This document shows, in pieces, positions 1-7,735 of a stretch of DNA of 13,041 nt. Origin of the DNA: Cephalothrix spiralis (taxonomy: Eukaryota > Nemertea > Palaeonemertea > Archinemertea > Cephalotrichidae); the NCBI GenBank assembly GCA_032353305.1, contig JAUCNG010179975.1, positions 1 through 13,041 on the forward strand, read 5' to 3'. Within the stretch, counting starts at the first letter, position 1. Each line of letters opens with the position of its first letter. The notes below the pieces were generated by a model. It was not told where the DNA came from and did not search any database. It saw nothing but the letters and a program-made list of their open reading frames with translations. The translations under genes were made by a program, and so were the position numbers.

Positions 1-262
1 ATTCGAGTAATCAAATTCGAACCAATCGACTATTCATAAAGTAATATTTATTATTACAATGTGTCATAAACTGAGCATTTGCAGAAATGATAATGACGTC
101 ATGTTACACCTGATCCGAATCGTACTGGGGTAATACAACGGGGTAGCGTGCAATTCGAAATAATTTGAAAAAAACGGCATAAAATGATAAGAGTACAGTG
201 TAATAATATAATATTACTTCATGAGAAGTCGGTTAGTTTGGATTTGATTACGAGAATTTGCA
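1..262. mobile_element. MITE-like element, copy 1
   Basis: The left end ATTCGAGTAATCAAATTCGA (from 1) is an imperfect inverted repeat of the right end around 218-262 (AGTCGGTT, then GATTTGATTACGAGAATT). The element may begin before the window. The interior shares CAATGTGTCATAAACTGAGC and ACGGGGTAGCGTGCAATTCG with the next copy. Confidence 0.6.
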
Positions 263-285
263 CGAGACCGCAAAGTCGGATGAAA

Positions 286-496
286 ATTCGAGTAATTAAA
301 TTCGATCAAACCGACTACTCATAAAGTAACCAATGTGTCATAAACTGAGCACTCGCTGCAATAATAATGACGTCAATAACGTCCTCTACCACGTGTTTCT
401 AATTGCATTTGGCTAATTTAACGGGGTAGCGTGCAATTCGGAATGATTTGAGAAGGACGACGTAACAAAATTAACCAATTACACTATAATAATGTA
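286..496. mobile_element. MITE-like element, copy 2, right end missing
   Basis: Directly oriented, diverged copy of 1-220. Similarity stops near 496, and the right inverted repeat present in copy 1 is absent. Confidence 0.55.
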
Positions 497-1277
497 GATA
501 AAGATATTGAATCATTTGCAATTCTTTAAGAATTAACAGTTTTTAAAAACAAATAAGATTACTGAAAATATCAAAAAACTTTAATGAGTCTTTTTACATT
601 ACATACTATATTCATACTACAGGTTAATTAAAGGCAAATTCATGCGACCAATGATAAACAGACTATATACTCCATTTTTTGTAGTCACATAATCAAAGGC
701 AAATACACCAATGTTGAACAGACTAAAACAGCATTAAAGTTTAAAACCGAAGTGACATAATAAGAAAAAACATGTTTGAAATCCTAATTTTTCTTATAAA
801 ACATCTCATAATCAATACTTTAAATATTGGTCTCAAAATAATTGAATGCTACAGAATATCAAAAAATCCTGACAAACCACTTTCTAAAAAAAAATGAAAA
901 AATATACCATATTTTGATTAAAATACCTTCATGGTATAGAATATATCAAAACTAATTCTCCAAAAAAAACTTGTGAAGTCGATTTTGACAAGGAATATTC
1001 AACTTTGAATTAAAATATGGTATATTTTCTCTCTCCTTTAAAACATTATTCGCATATGTTGAAAGCAGTCAAATAATATTGACCCACTTCGGCAACTGAC
1101 GAAGTGAAAATATAAAAGTCATCGATATGCTACAGATTTCTCATAGATTAGCGACCCTGTTAAAATAAGCTTTTTTAGCAACCTACATAAGATTTCGTAA
1201 TATCACAAAATTGACATTTTGTGATAAAGTCACGTATTTTTCTACAATGTTGACAAACTGTATAAATCTTCCTGGGA
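497..1277. other. AT-rich intergenic stretch with small repeats
   Basis: No gene seen. It holds a roughly 62-bp-spaced pair sharing AAAGGCAAAT and GAACAGACTA-like blocks (631 and 694). There is an inverted repeat around AATATACCATATTTTGATT (899-920 and 1007-1028). Two short hairpins lie at 1085-1106 and 1202-1225; the latter has perfect 10-bp arms ATCACAAAAT around a TGAC loop. Confidence 0.6.
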
Positions 1278-2146
1278 ACGCCCTAAAAATTATTTGAACA
1301 CAATTATTAGAGTATTTCCTGAAAGCTCTTGTAATTTACAGTTAATGAAGCAATACCATGCAATCCTTTGACCCTAGCATCATCTGCTGCTGAAGCAAGA
1401 TATGAAAAATCATTCATTTTTTTCATTTTACTATTGATTAAAGGCTGTTAATTAGACAAAAGTTATACCCTGTGCTTCAGTTAGGCTCGTATGACATCAG
1501 GCAACAGTCCAGACCATCAATTTGTTTTTTACCTGATTGATTATTATCAAGATGAATATGTTTCAAAAATTTTAAATTTGATTTCAACGGCATTTAAATT
1601 GATTCAGGGGCATCTGATTGGATACTTGGCTTCAAAATAAATTTATTTTATGTACATTGGTACTTAATTACAAGATTTTACATGTAAAGGTAAGTTTTCA
1701 AATTTCATGAAAAACTGAACTTAACTTATCATCATCAAATATCATAAAAATAAGTACCAATGTACCTAAAATGAAAAATTTGAAACCCAGTATCTGATGG
1801 GATGCCCCTCTATCTATTTAAAGCCGTCAAAATCGAATTAGAAAATTTTGAAAAATTTTCATCTTGATTATCATCCATCAGGGATCATCAGGTAAAAACA
1901 AATTGATGGTTTCGAATGTTGCCGGATGTCATACGAGCCTACCTGAACCACAGGGTATAACTTTTAGTCTAATTAACAGCCTTTAATCAATAGTTAAATG
2001 CAAAAAATAAATGATTTTTCATATCTTGCCTCAGCAGCAGATGATGCTGGGGTCAAAGGATTGCATGCTATTGCTACATTAACTGTAAATTATAAGAGCT
2101 TTCAGGAAATACTCTAATAATTGTGTTCTAATAATTTTTAGGGCGT
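1278..2146. repeat. Large imperfect palindrome (inverted repeat)
   Basis: Left arm about 1278-1670, right arm about 1751-2146, loop about 80 nt. Shared blocks include ACGCCCTAAAAATTAT at the outer end, TTTCCTGAAAGCTC, GCATCATCTGCTGCTG, TTATACCCTGTG and GTACATTGGTACTTA. The arms differ by scattered substitutions and indels. No target duplication is evident. There is no coding content. Confidence 0.85.
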
Positions 2147-2836
2147 GTAAGGGGCTTTACTTTTAAAAATATAAACATCACGTGACCGAATCCACGGGAC
2201 TCAATAATCTTAATTTTGATGCAAATTAAAAGGCTTGCCGTAGATCTACCATAGGTCAAAATTTCAACCCGCCCCGATGATTATTTCTTCTTAAAATTAA
2301 AAGAACAAATATTTTGGCATTATTTCTGGCCCCCTCTGTACATTTATCTTTTAATCATGAAATGAGTTCTAAAACAAGTGACTTAAATGTTATAAAGATT
2401 TCCAATGTAGCAAATGATCTAATCCTCGAAGCTCTGGAGAGGAAGGAACGGAGGGTAACGCATGCTATTGCTACATTAACTGTAAATTATAAGAGCTTTC
2501 AGGAAATACTCTAATAATTGTGTTCTAATAATTTTTAGGGCGTGTAAGGGGCTTTACTTTTAAAAATATAAACATCACGTGACCGAATCCACGGGACTCA
2601 ATAATCTTAATTTTGATGCAAATTAAAAGGCTTGCCGTAGATCTACCATAGGTCAAAATTTCAACCCGCCCCGATGATTATTTCTTCTTAAAATTAAAAG
2701 AACAAATATTTTGGCATTATTTCTGGCCCCCTCTGTACATTTATCTTTTAATCATGAAATGAGTTCTAAAACAAGTGACTTAAATGTTATAAAAGTAAAC
2801 TTTGAGTTAAGATTTCCAATGTAGCAAATGATCTAA
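2063..2836. repeat. Near-identical direct duplication
   Basis: Copy 1 is 2063-2422 and copy 2 is 2460-2836, starting GCATGCTATTGCTACATT. By eye they match throughout, except for a 17-bp insertion in copy 2 (near 2793-2809). The first 84 nt belong to the right arm of the 870-bp palindrome, so the duplication came after that structure formed. The small open frame spanning 2314-2514 crosses the junction and looks non-coding. Confidence 0.9.
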
Positions 2837-3303
2837 CATGATGTTAAACCTTCACAAAAGCATGAAATACCATGAGGCGTAGCAAAAGTGTGCGCAAATT
2901 GCGCAACCATGGAACGTTTTGGAATGAAAAAAGCTTTCACAAGCTACTGGGCATATAATATCTCGCGTAGAAGCATAGCATATGAACATGATAATCATCT
3001 GTCTCGTGTTATTCCAAATCCCCAGTCAGATTGAATCGAACTCCGAAACGCATGAAAAATACTAGATTGGTGAAAAATGGCAACTGGGATACATAATTAT
3101 TTTCCTATTCCCATAGGAATCAAACAAAAATATGATAATTGATAAGGTTTTGAAAGAAAAACATAATTGATATAAGTTTAAAAAAAACACAATTACAAAC
3201 AAAAACATACTAATTTATAATTTTGTTTAATGTATCAAGGGGCGGGCAACGGCCAAAATATTGACGAGGGCTGCAGTCCGACTGCGGACAAAATTGACAC
3301 GGA
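2837..3303. other. Non-coding stretch downstream of the gene
   Basis: AT-rich, with no feature recognised other than the candidate poly(A) signal. It probably contains the 3' untranslated end of the minus-strand gene. Confidence 0.5.
3226..3231 (-). promoter_or_regulatory. Possible poly(A) signal
   Basis: ATTAAA on the minus strand, about 73 nt past the stop codon of the terminal exon. It is the nearest close match to the consensus. In such AT-rich DNA a chance match is quite possible. Confidence 0.3.
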
Positions 3304-3494
3304 TTACTGCTTTCTTTCAATCGTATTTCTTAGAAAGTCCTTAACGTTTTTCCACGTTCGATTTAAGTTTTTTTCTTTGTTTAAAAGTTCTTCAATTCGT
3401 TTTTTCCCTGGAAGGGTCTTCCTAGCAACGTCCATTTCGAAGTATCTCAACACAAGTTCCTTTTCGTCAATCGTCCAGTTTTTTCTTTTATAAG
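3304..3494 (-). CDS. Terminal exon: Myb/SANT-like DNA-binding tail
   Basis: Last coding exon, 191 nt, with acceptor AATTTTTCAG and ending at TAA (3304-3306). It starts in phase 1 and joins the CCA-G end of the preceding exon to give RKRPAYKRKNW. The 63-residue tail has a conserved Trp (NWTIDEKELVLRYF), a middle PGKKRIEELL segment, and a third helix RTWKNVKDFLRN. This matches the Myb-like C-terminal domain I recall at the end of this zinc-finger/recombinase family, where a short acidic and basic linker comes before it. The likely role is DNA binding. Finding this expected domain 4.2 kb away, on the same strand and in phase, is the strongest support for the whole gene model. Confidence 0.75.
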
Positions 3495-3654
3495 CTGAAA
3501 AATTTTAAATCATCTATAAGCTAAATTTTAAGATATTAGCCCTACTCCTATTTTAGTAAGGGAGGACCTTTACTATAACCGACCCGAACTGCATTGTACA
3601 TTGAGTCTATTTTTACACCTTGTACTCTTGGAATTTTCCTTTATCGGATTTTTC

Positions 3655-3744
3655 GTCGTCAGAACTTTCGTCTAATTATGGCAATTTCGTCTAACGGCAC
3701 ACTTTCGTCTAAAGGCATTTTTGTCTACAGGAACTTTGGTCTAA
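3655..3744. repeat. TTTCGTCTAA microrepeat array, left part
   Basis: Five degenerate copies of TTTCGTCTAA spaced about 14-20 nt apart. The array resumes at 4235-4285 on the far side of the TIR element, so the element appears to have inserted into it. Confidence 0.7.
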
Positions 3745-4230
3745 AGCCTACCGCACACAAGGCACTTCATCGGAGCATCGGACCATCGCGTAAAATTCCT
3801 TGAATGCGCTGGATTTTTTCTGCAAAAATCAAACTTGTTTGATTTTGGGGCAATAGTCCGATGGTCCGATGATGCGTTTTTCCTGGTGTGCGGAGAGAAT
3901 CGGACCATCGCACCAAATAAAGCAGAATAACCGAGGTCCGTGAATTTGTCACGTGATCTACTATATCAAAATGACGAGTCTTGAGTGAAGAAATTGAAGA
4001 TAAAATGTTAGCGGCATGAGTGCCTGTATAACGTAATATCTTAAGCTTTAACTCAAACATTCTCGAAACTGACAAACACGTATAAATTGAAATCTTGTCC
4101 TCAATTACTTAACTTGCGTAACATTTGTGGGCGATGGTCCGATGGTCATATTTTACGACTAGTGTGCGCTGAAAAACATTTTACGGCGATGGTCCGATGC
4201 TCCGATGAAGCGCCTAGTGTGCGGAGGGCT
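3745..4230. mobile_element. TIR element, possibly Kolobok-like, non-autonomous
   Basis: The ends 3745-3795 and 4179-4230 are inverted repeats of about 51 bp. Both contain CCGCACAC, a short AGGC-type block, CTTCATCGGAGCATCGG and ACCATCG. It is flanked by CTAA on the left (3741-3744) and TTAA on the right (4231-4234). TTAA targets and purine-purine ends would fit Kolobok-type elements, but the left flank is imperfect. The interior repeats the CGATGGTCCGATG motif in both orientations, for example near 3859, 3901 and 4134. The open frames here encode nothing recognisable. Confidence 0.65.
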
Positions 4231-4234
4231 TTAA

Positions 4235-4285
4235 GGAATTTTCGTCTACACAGGGCGGAATTTTCGTCTAAATCTTATGTCTAAT
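4235..4285. repeat. TTTCGTCTAA microrepeat array, right part
   Basis: Two clear copies of TTTCGTCTA and one degenerate copy, continuing the array that is interrupted by the element at 3745-4230. Confidence 0.6.
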
Positions 4286-4346
4286 TTTCCTAAAGTGATA
4301 TTTAAAAAATCGTATCCGTTTATCCTGGTGTGCGGAGAGAATCGGA

Positions 4347-4388
4347 CATAATACACGACTCATAATACACCTCTCATAATACACGATT
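4347..4388. repeat. Three-copy 14-bp tandem repeat
   Basis: CATAATACAC followed by four variable bases, three times in a row. It directly follows a 31-nt sequence (4317-4347) that also occurs at 3875-3905 with one mismatch. Confidence 0.75.
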
Positions 4389-4563
4389 CGTGATTAGCTT
4401 TATACAGCCCCTTTATATATACGTGTCGTATTTTTCCATTTTATCATGCCATATCAAACATGATATTCATTTGTGCTAATCAACTTAGAAAGAGGTTCAA
4501 AATCTTGGATTATCTACTTTTTACAACAATGTTGAGGATTTTCACTGTCGTGCCGTATGATGA

Positions 4564-4701
4564 ATGGATTTGAATGCTCTAGCTTTTGTGCCACCTAATG
4601 ATGTTGATTATGCTTTTCGACTACAAAAAGATCGACATCGTAGCAAATTTTTAATTTCGAAATTTAGATCAAGGTTTCTAAGTGGCCTAAAAATGCAGTA
4701 A
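4564..4701 (+). pseudogene. Possible Mutator-like transposase relic
   Basis: A 45-codon open stretch containing ALAFVPPNDVDYAF. This resembles a segment I recall from MULE and FLYWCH-linked transposases, which read roughly ALAFVP followed by a DV-x-x-AF pattern. The rest is basic and then stops. Nothing else of such a transposase is visible nearby. It is a weak call from one short motif, and it lies inside an intron of the minus-strand gene on the opposite strand. Confidence 0.2.
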
Positions 4702-4960
4702 AACCTGAAATCATTGTCCCGAATTTGCCGAAGTTCAATCGGATATGAACTAAAATATATAGCCTCCGTATGAAACGAAACTCACTATGGTTCAAAATGC
4801 CCTAGTAGATTTTAAATACAAAGAATATATGTTTTGGGTCCGTTCCCGGCCAAAATAACTGTCGCAAGCGACCTCGGGTCATGTTCGGCCTGGAACACAC
4901 CAAAAAATCGTGTATATCCTATACCCGGTAGTACAAATGTATTACTTGTATTAAACATAC

Positions 4961-5152
4961 CTGGACGCTTGCGGCGGACGTCAGCTACATCTTCATCATC
5001 AGTGTCATAATCTTGTTTTCTTTTTTTAGCTTTATACAGCCCCCTTTTTTTTGCATCTAAAAATTGTAAGAACTTTTCCTTTTTTCGACGGACGTCAGCT
5101 GCATCATCCTCATTATTATCTTCCTCCTGCATAAGCTTCTTTTTTTTTGCAT
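4961..5152 (-). CDS. Lysine-rich/acidic exon with internal duplication
   Basis: A 192-nt exon with acceptor ATATTTTAG and donor CCAG|GTATGT, phase 1 at both ends. It encodes two related units. Each starts DAKK, passes through a Lys-rich and then an Asp/Glu-rich stretch, and ends in ADVRRK: residues 1-32, then 33-64. The second unit is preceded by a near copy of the intron end, AATTTTTAG, at 5057-5065. The 96-nt duplication therefore included the 3' splice site, which is now read as part of KFLQFL. The internal AG is also in frame, so alternative acceptor use would give a 64- or 32-residue segment. The product is probably a charged, disordered linker, possibly with a nuclear-localisation role from the KKKK and RRKR clusters. 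Sequence upstream of 5152 in the same frame is intronic. Confidence 0.65.
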
Positions 5153-5679
5153 CTAAAATATGAGACGAACTTTTCCATGAATAAAATGCATTAACAAAAG
5201 TGAAATAGAGGAATAATAACATTGATAGACAAATTGGCAAGGGTTCAAACCGGTACAAAATGGTTTAGCATGTTGGGGCAGGCATAGAAAATGTTGATCA
5301 TTGTGAGTTCTTTATTGATTTTAAAAATTCAAAAATTGTGATTGCTACCGATGCAGTCTTACGCGGAGGTTCCTCTCGACAAAAGTTCCTACACCCATTT
5401 TATATTTATTTGCGGCAGTGTTTTGGATCACGGTAGTGTTCTAAAGAAGACCGTCTCACACGGCTGACAGAGAGATAGAAACATGCCCCTTTTGTTTCGG
5501 AATCCGTTGTAATTTTTTCAATTTGCGCACGCGCAACCCTAAAACCGACTAGAAAACGACTAGATAACTTTTCTTCTTACTTCGCGTATTATTAAGCTTA
5601 TATCGGAGGACAAATTCCCGCAATCGGTTTCTTTCGGCAATCAAGTGTGACTAAAGCCGCCTATCCGTCAGCTGTGCTC

Positions 5680-5760
5680 AGCATAAGTCTCGAACCTATC
5701 GCTGAGCAGATGCTCTACACAACTCTCGCTCGTTAACTAGAGTAGGATCCCGGTATCCCG
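5680..5760 (-). repeat. Possible tRNA-derived SINE head
   Basis: The minus strand reads GCGAGAGTTGTGTAGAGC followed by GGTTCGAGAC (5687-5696), resembling the A and B boxes of an RNA polymerase III promoter. GCTCAGC and GCTGAGC flank the B-box-like part as a perfect 7-bp stem. The A-to-B spacing is short for a real tRNA and no full cloverleaf forms, so this is not called a tRNA gene. Confidence 0.3.
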
Positions 5761-6338
5761 TGCGTCACATCCCTCCTTTATTATAACGTTATTTACCTAC
5801 CTGGGTGCTCACGGCCAACGACATAATGATCTTTCTGAACTTCTCTTTTTTTTATTCTTTTTGTTGTATTATCTTAAAATGAAAAAAAAAACAATTCATT
5901 GAACAACATAATGTATAAACTAAATATCGCGCCTGGCATAAGTGAATAGTCATCCTTTTTCTCTCAAAATATGGCCAAATACTTAGAACGCCACATTTTG
6001 TACCCTGATAAATTCGATTGTCCTTGCCTCCTTAACTCGCATTTATCAAGGTATGCATTTAGAAAATATCGAATATTTGATAAGGATTATCATTATACTC
6101 ATTTAGTATGACGTTAAGCCAAATTTCCGCTTTTATCAGCATAAATATTCATATTAAATATTATGTGAACTTTAATAGATGACATGTTGATGACATGTTC
6201 AGCGGTAGGCGTATTCATAGTTTTATTTTAGCAAACGACGAGAGGAAGGCACGGCACGAAATGTTGTAATGTGTATATGCATGGATGGCGCTATATAATT
6301 ATAGATAGAACAATTCGGCGGATAATATTTATAACCGT

Positions 6339-6413
6339 ATTCAGAGGGTAGATAGAGGCATGACATTTGCCGTATACATATAGTATATGGCTAGTTGCCT
6401 CTGCCCTCTGAAT
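6339..6413. repeat. 75-nt foldback hairpin
   Basis: The arms pair as ATTCAGAGGG with CCCTCTGAAT (10 bp, perfect), AGAGGCA with TGCCTCT (7 bp), then GCCGTATAC with GTATATGGC (9 bp with one G-U) around a short loop. It has a miRNA-precursor shape, but a short palindromic transposon remnant is equally likely. Confidence 0.6.
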
Positions 6414-6549
6414 ATGAATACTGTTACGGCCGGGTATTGTAACTGTATAATTGCGTCTGCTAAAGAAGCCTCTCATTTCTTTAACCCCGCGCCGTGATTA
6501 CATTTCCTTCCAATCTAGGCTTTATACCGAGGAAAAATGTGTTTTTATA

Positions 6550-7185
6550 CGAGCTTAAAAGATCAAAGAAAATCATTTCTCACCTCCCGTATTGACTTTA
6601 GTGACAATGTCAGAGTCTACTTGATTTTCATCAACATCATTATCCTCCGAGTCGTCAGCGAGCTCTTCAATCTCATCATTATCTCCAGAGCCATCACTTA
6701 ATTCGAATTCTGAAAAGACAAAGGTGCACATTTAATTACTTGCGTTTGACCACCTTATTCGTTGTTTGTTTTTAGTCAAAATCATTATAACTAAGAAACT
6801 GTATACCCATTTTACTAACAAATATCGAACAATGTCATTGAAAAAATTTAAAAAAAATAGAGAACAGTTTCTTATCGAACACTTTTGAAATCTGCAATAC
6901 CAAGGCGGGAATGGGAACCTTCCTTAGAAAAATCCATGCATAGCATTGAAATACTAAGGTATATTTATATCCATGCAGTTTATGGATGAACCAGTTCTTA
7001 CATGTATATTCCTATATATTGGAATCTATACTATAATCATCACCCTTTAATGGGTGCATTTTCTAACCATGTAAGTTGTAGATTCAACCGGTTGTCCCAC
7101 TCCTAATAATTTCAACAATGTCAAATTAAGTAATCACTGTAAACAAAGCAATTCGAATGGTTCTGTTTATAAAATAAAAGTGCTC
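6550..7185. repeat. Diverged third copy of the exon-bearing repeat unit
   Basis: Matches the tandem unit from GAGCTTAAAAGATCAAAG through the acidic exon and on to the AAGTAATCACTGTAA segment. It lacks the roughly 125-bp stretch around the poly-G run that both right-hand units carry (the junction is near 6906). It lies about 4.8 kb from the array, on the other side of the core exon. Confidence 0.85.
6584..6709 (-). CDS. Acidic linker exon, copy 1
   Basis: A 126-nt exon directly downstream of the recombinase exon. The acceptor is CTTTTCAG and the donor is GGAG|GTGAG; both ends are phase 1, so the frame continues from the recombinase exon (ending FNDNE) and onward into the exon at 4961-5152. 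It encodes 42 residues, rich in Asp and Glu (for example DNDEIEELADDSEDND), with no recognisable fold. It is likely a disordered acidic spacer between the recombinase domain and the basic Myb-like tail. Two near-identical copies lie upstream at 11375 and 12435. This copy is the most acidic of the three. The exon call rests on splice sites, phase and the duplicated copies; no transcript evidence is available. Confidence 0.72.
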
Positions 7186-7322
7186 GATAGCTGCAAAAGT
7201 GTTCGCTTACTTCAACTGCGCGCAATGAACTGTTTGCGCATTGGTATTGCGCATTTCAAAAGTGTTCGATAAAAAAACTGTTCGATATCTTCAACTGTTC
7301 TATGAAAGTGTTCGATATCTTC
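6826..7322. repeat. Inverted repeat pair with ATCGAACA motifs
   Basis: The left arm (about 6826-6905) contains AACAGTTTCTTATCGAACAC and TTTTGAAATCTGCAATACCAA. The right arm (about 7236-7322) is its reverse complement with several extra ATCGAACA-type motifs. The left arm is part of the repeat unit shared with 11.6 kb and 12.7 kb; the right arm appears once here. Confidence 0.6.
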
Positions 7323-7458
7323 ACGACAGTCCCATTCACTGATCGCGTGAGATTATATTGACTCGATCTTGGACTTTCGAATAAACAATTGTTGAATAAA
7401 TTGAACGATGACGGTTTTGGTACATGGATATGCACCGTATTTTGATTTGTTAGAATGA

Positions 7459-7683
7459 CACTCCATTACAGGTCACCTATTGACGGATGGAAAAGGATTC
7501 GGCGAGTTCATTGAAAGTTTTGAGTTCTATACTGAATGTCGGGCTCCAACCAGATGCGAAAAGCTGAATTAAAAAGCCGCTGATGAAACTGCCAAAATAC
7601 ATATTTTTCTGTCAACCCTTCCCTACCATTTGTTTGGAGGTCTTCGAAGTAGGAGAGATAAGTGTTTTAAAGAGCATGACTGA
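7459..7683 (+). pseudogene. Decayed retrotransposon gag-like fragment
   Basis: One frame between stops at 7456 and 7681 carries a single internal TAA at 7570. It reads GKGFGEFIESFEFYTEC before that stop and AKIHIFLSTLPYHLFGGL after it. The pattern of an aromatic-rich helix, then a K-x-x-x-FLS-x-L-P helix, is like the capsid part of gypsy-type gag proteins. No protease, reverse transcriptase or LTR was seen. It lies in the intron immediately downstream of the recombinase exon, on the opposite strand. Confidence 0.4.
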
Positions 7684-7735
7684 ATCAATCCAAAGAATAA
7701 TATGTTAAACAATGTGCTGTAGGATATATACATAC

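Larger units (their letters stand above)
5153..6583. other. Long intron between the linker exons
   Basis: Runs from the donor at 6583 to the acceptor at 5153 on the minus strand. No coding exon recognised. It contains a possible SINE head near 5680-5760 and a foldback hairpin at 6339-6413. The remainder is AT-rich with no clear pattern. Confidence 0.5.

Noticed and set aside
2314-2514. 66-codon plus-strand open frame
   Set aside because: It crosses the junction of the direct duplication, and its parts are repetitive non-coding sequence.
3230-3493. 87-codon plus-strand open frame
   Set aside because: Antisense shadow of the Myb-like terminal exon, which matches a known domain on the minus strand.
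3594-4284. Three open frames (plus and minus) in the TIR element
   Set aside because: They follow repeat motifs and inverted ends and encode no recognisable protein.
3655-4388. CRISPR-like array from the regularly spaced TTTCGTCTAA and CATAATACAC repeats
   Set aside because: Repeats are too short and degenerate, there are no Cas genes, and the sequence is eukaryotic.
5153-5258. Hydrophobic N-terminal part of the 148-codon frame, like a signal peptide
   Set aside because: It lies upstream of the acceptor shared in structure with the internal duplication, so it is intronic.
5230-5260. GGGTTCAAACC as a tRNA B box on the plus strand
   Set aside because: No A box or cloverleaf upstream.
7623-7735. 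C-terminal extension of the core open frame (MYISYSTLF onward)
   Set aside because: It follows a strong GAAG|GTATGT donor, is hydrophobic and unlike the family, and an in-phase downstream exon exists. It is better read as intron.
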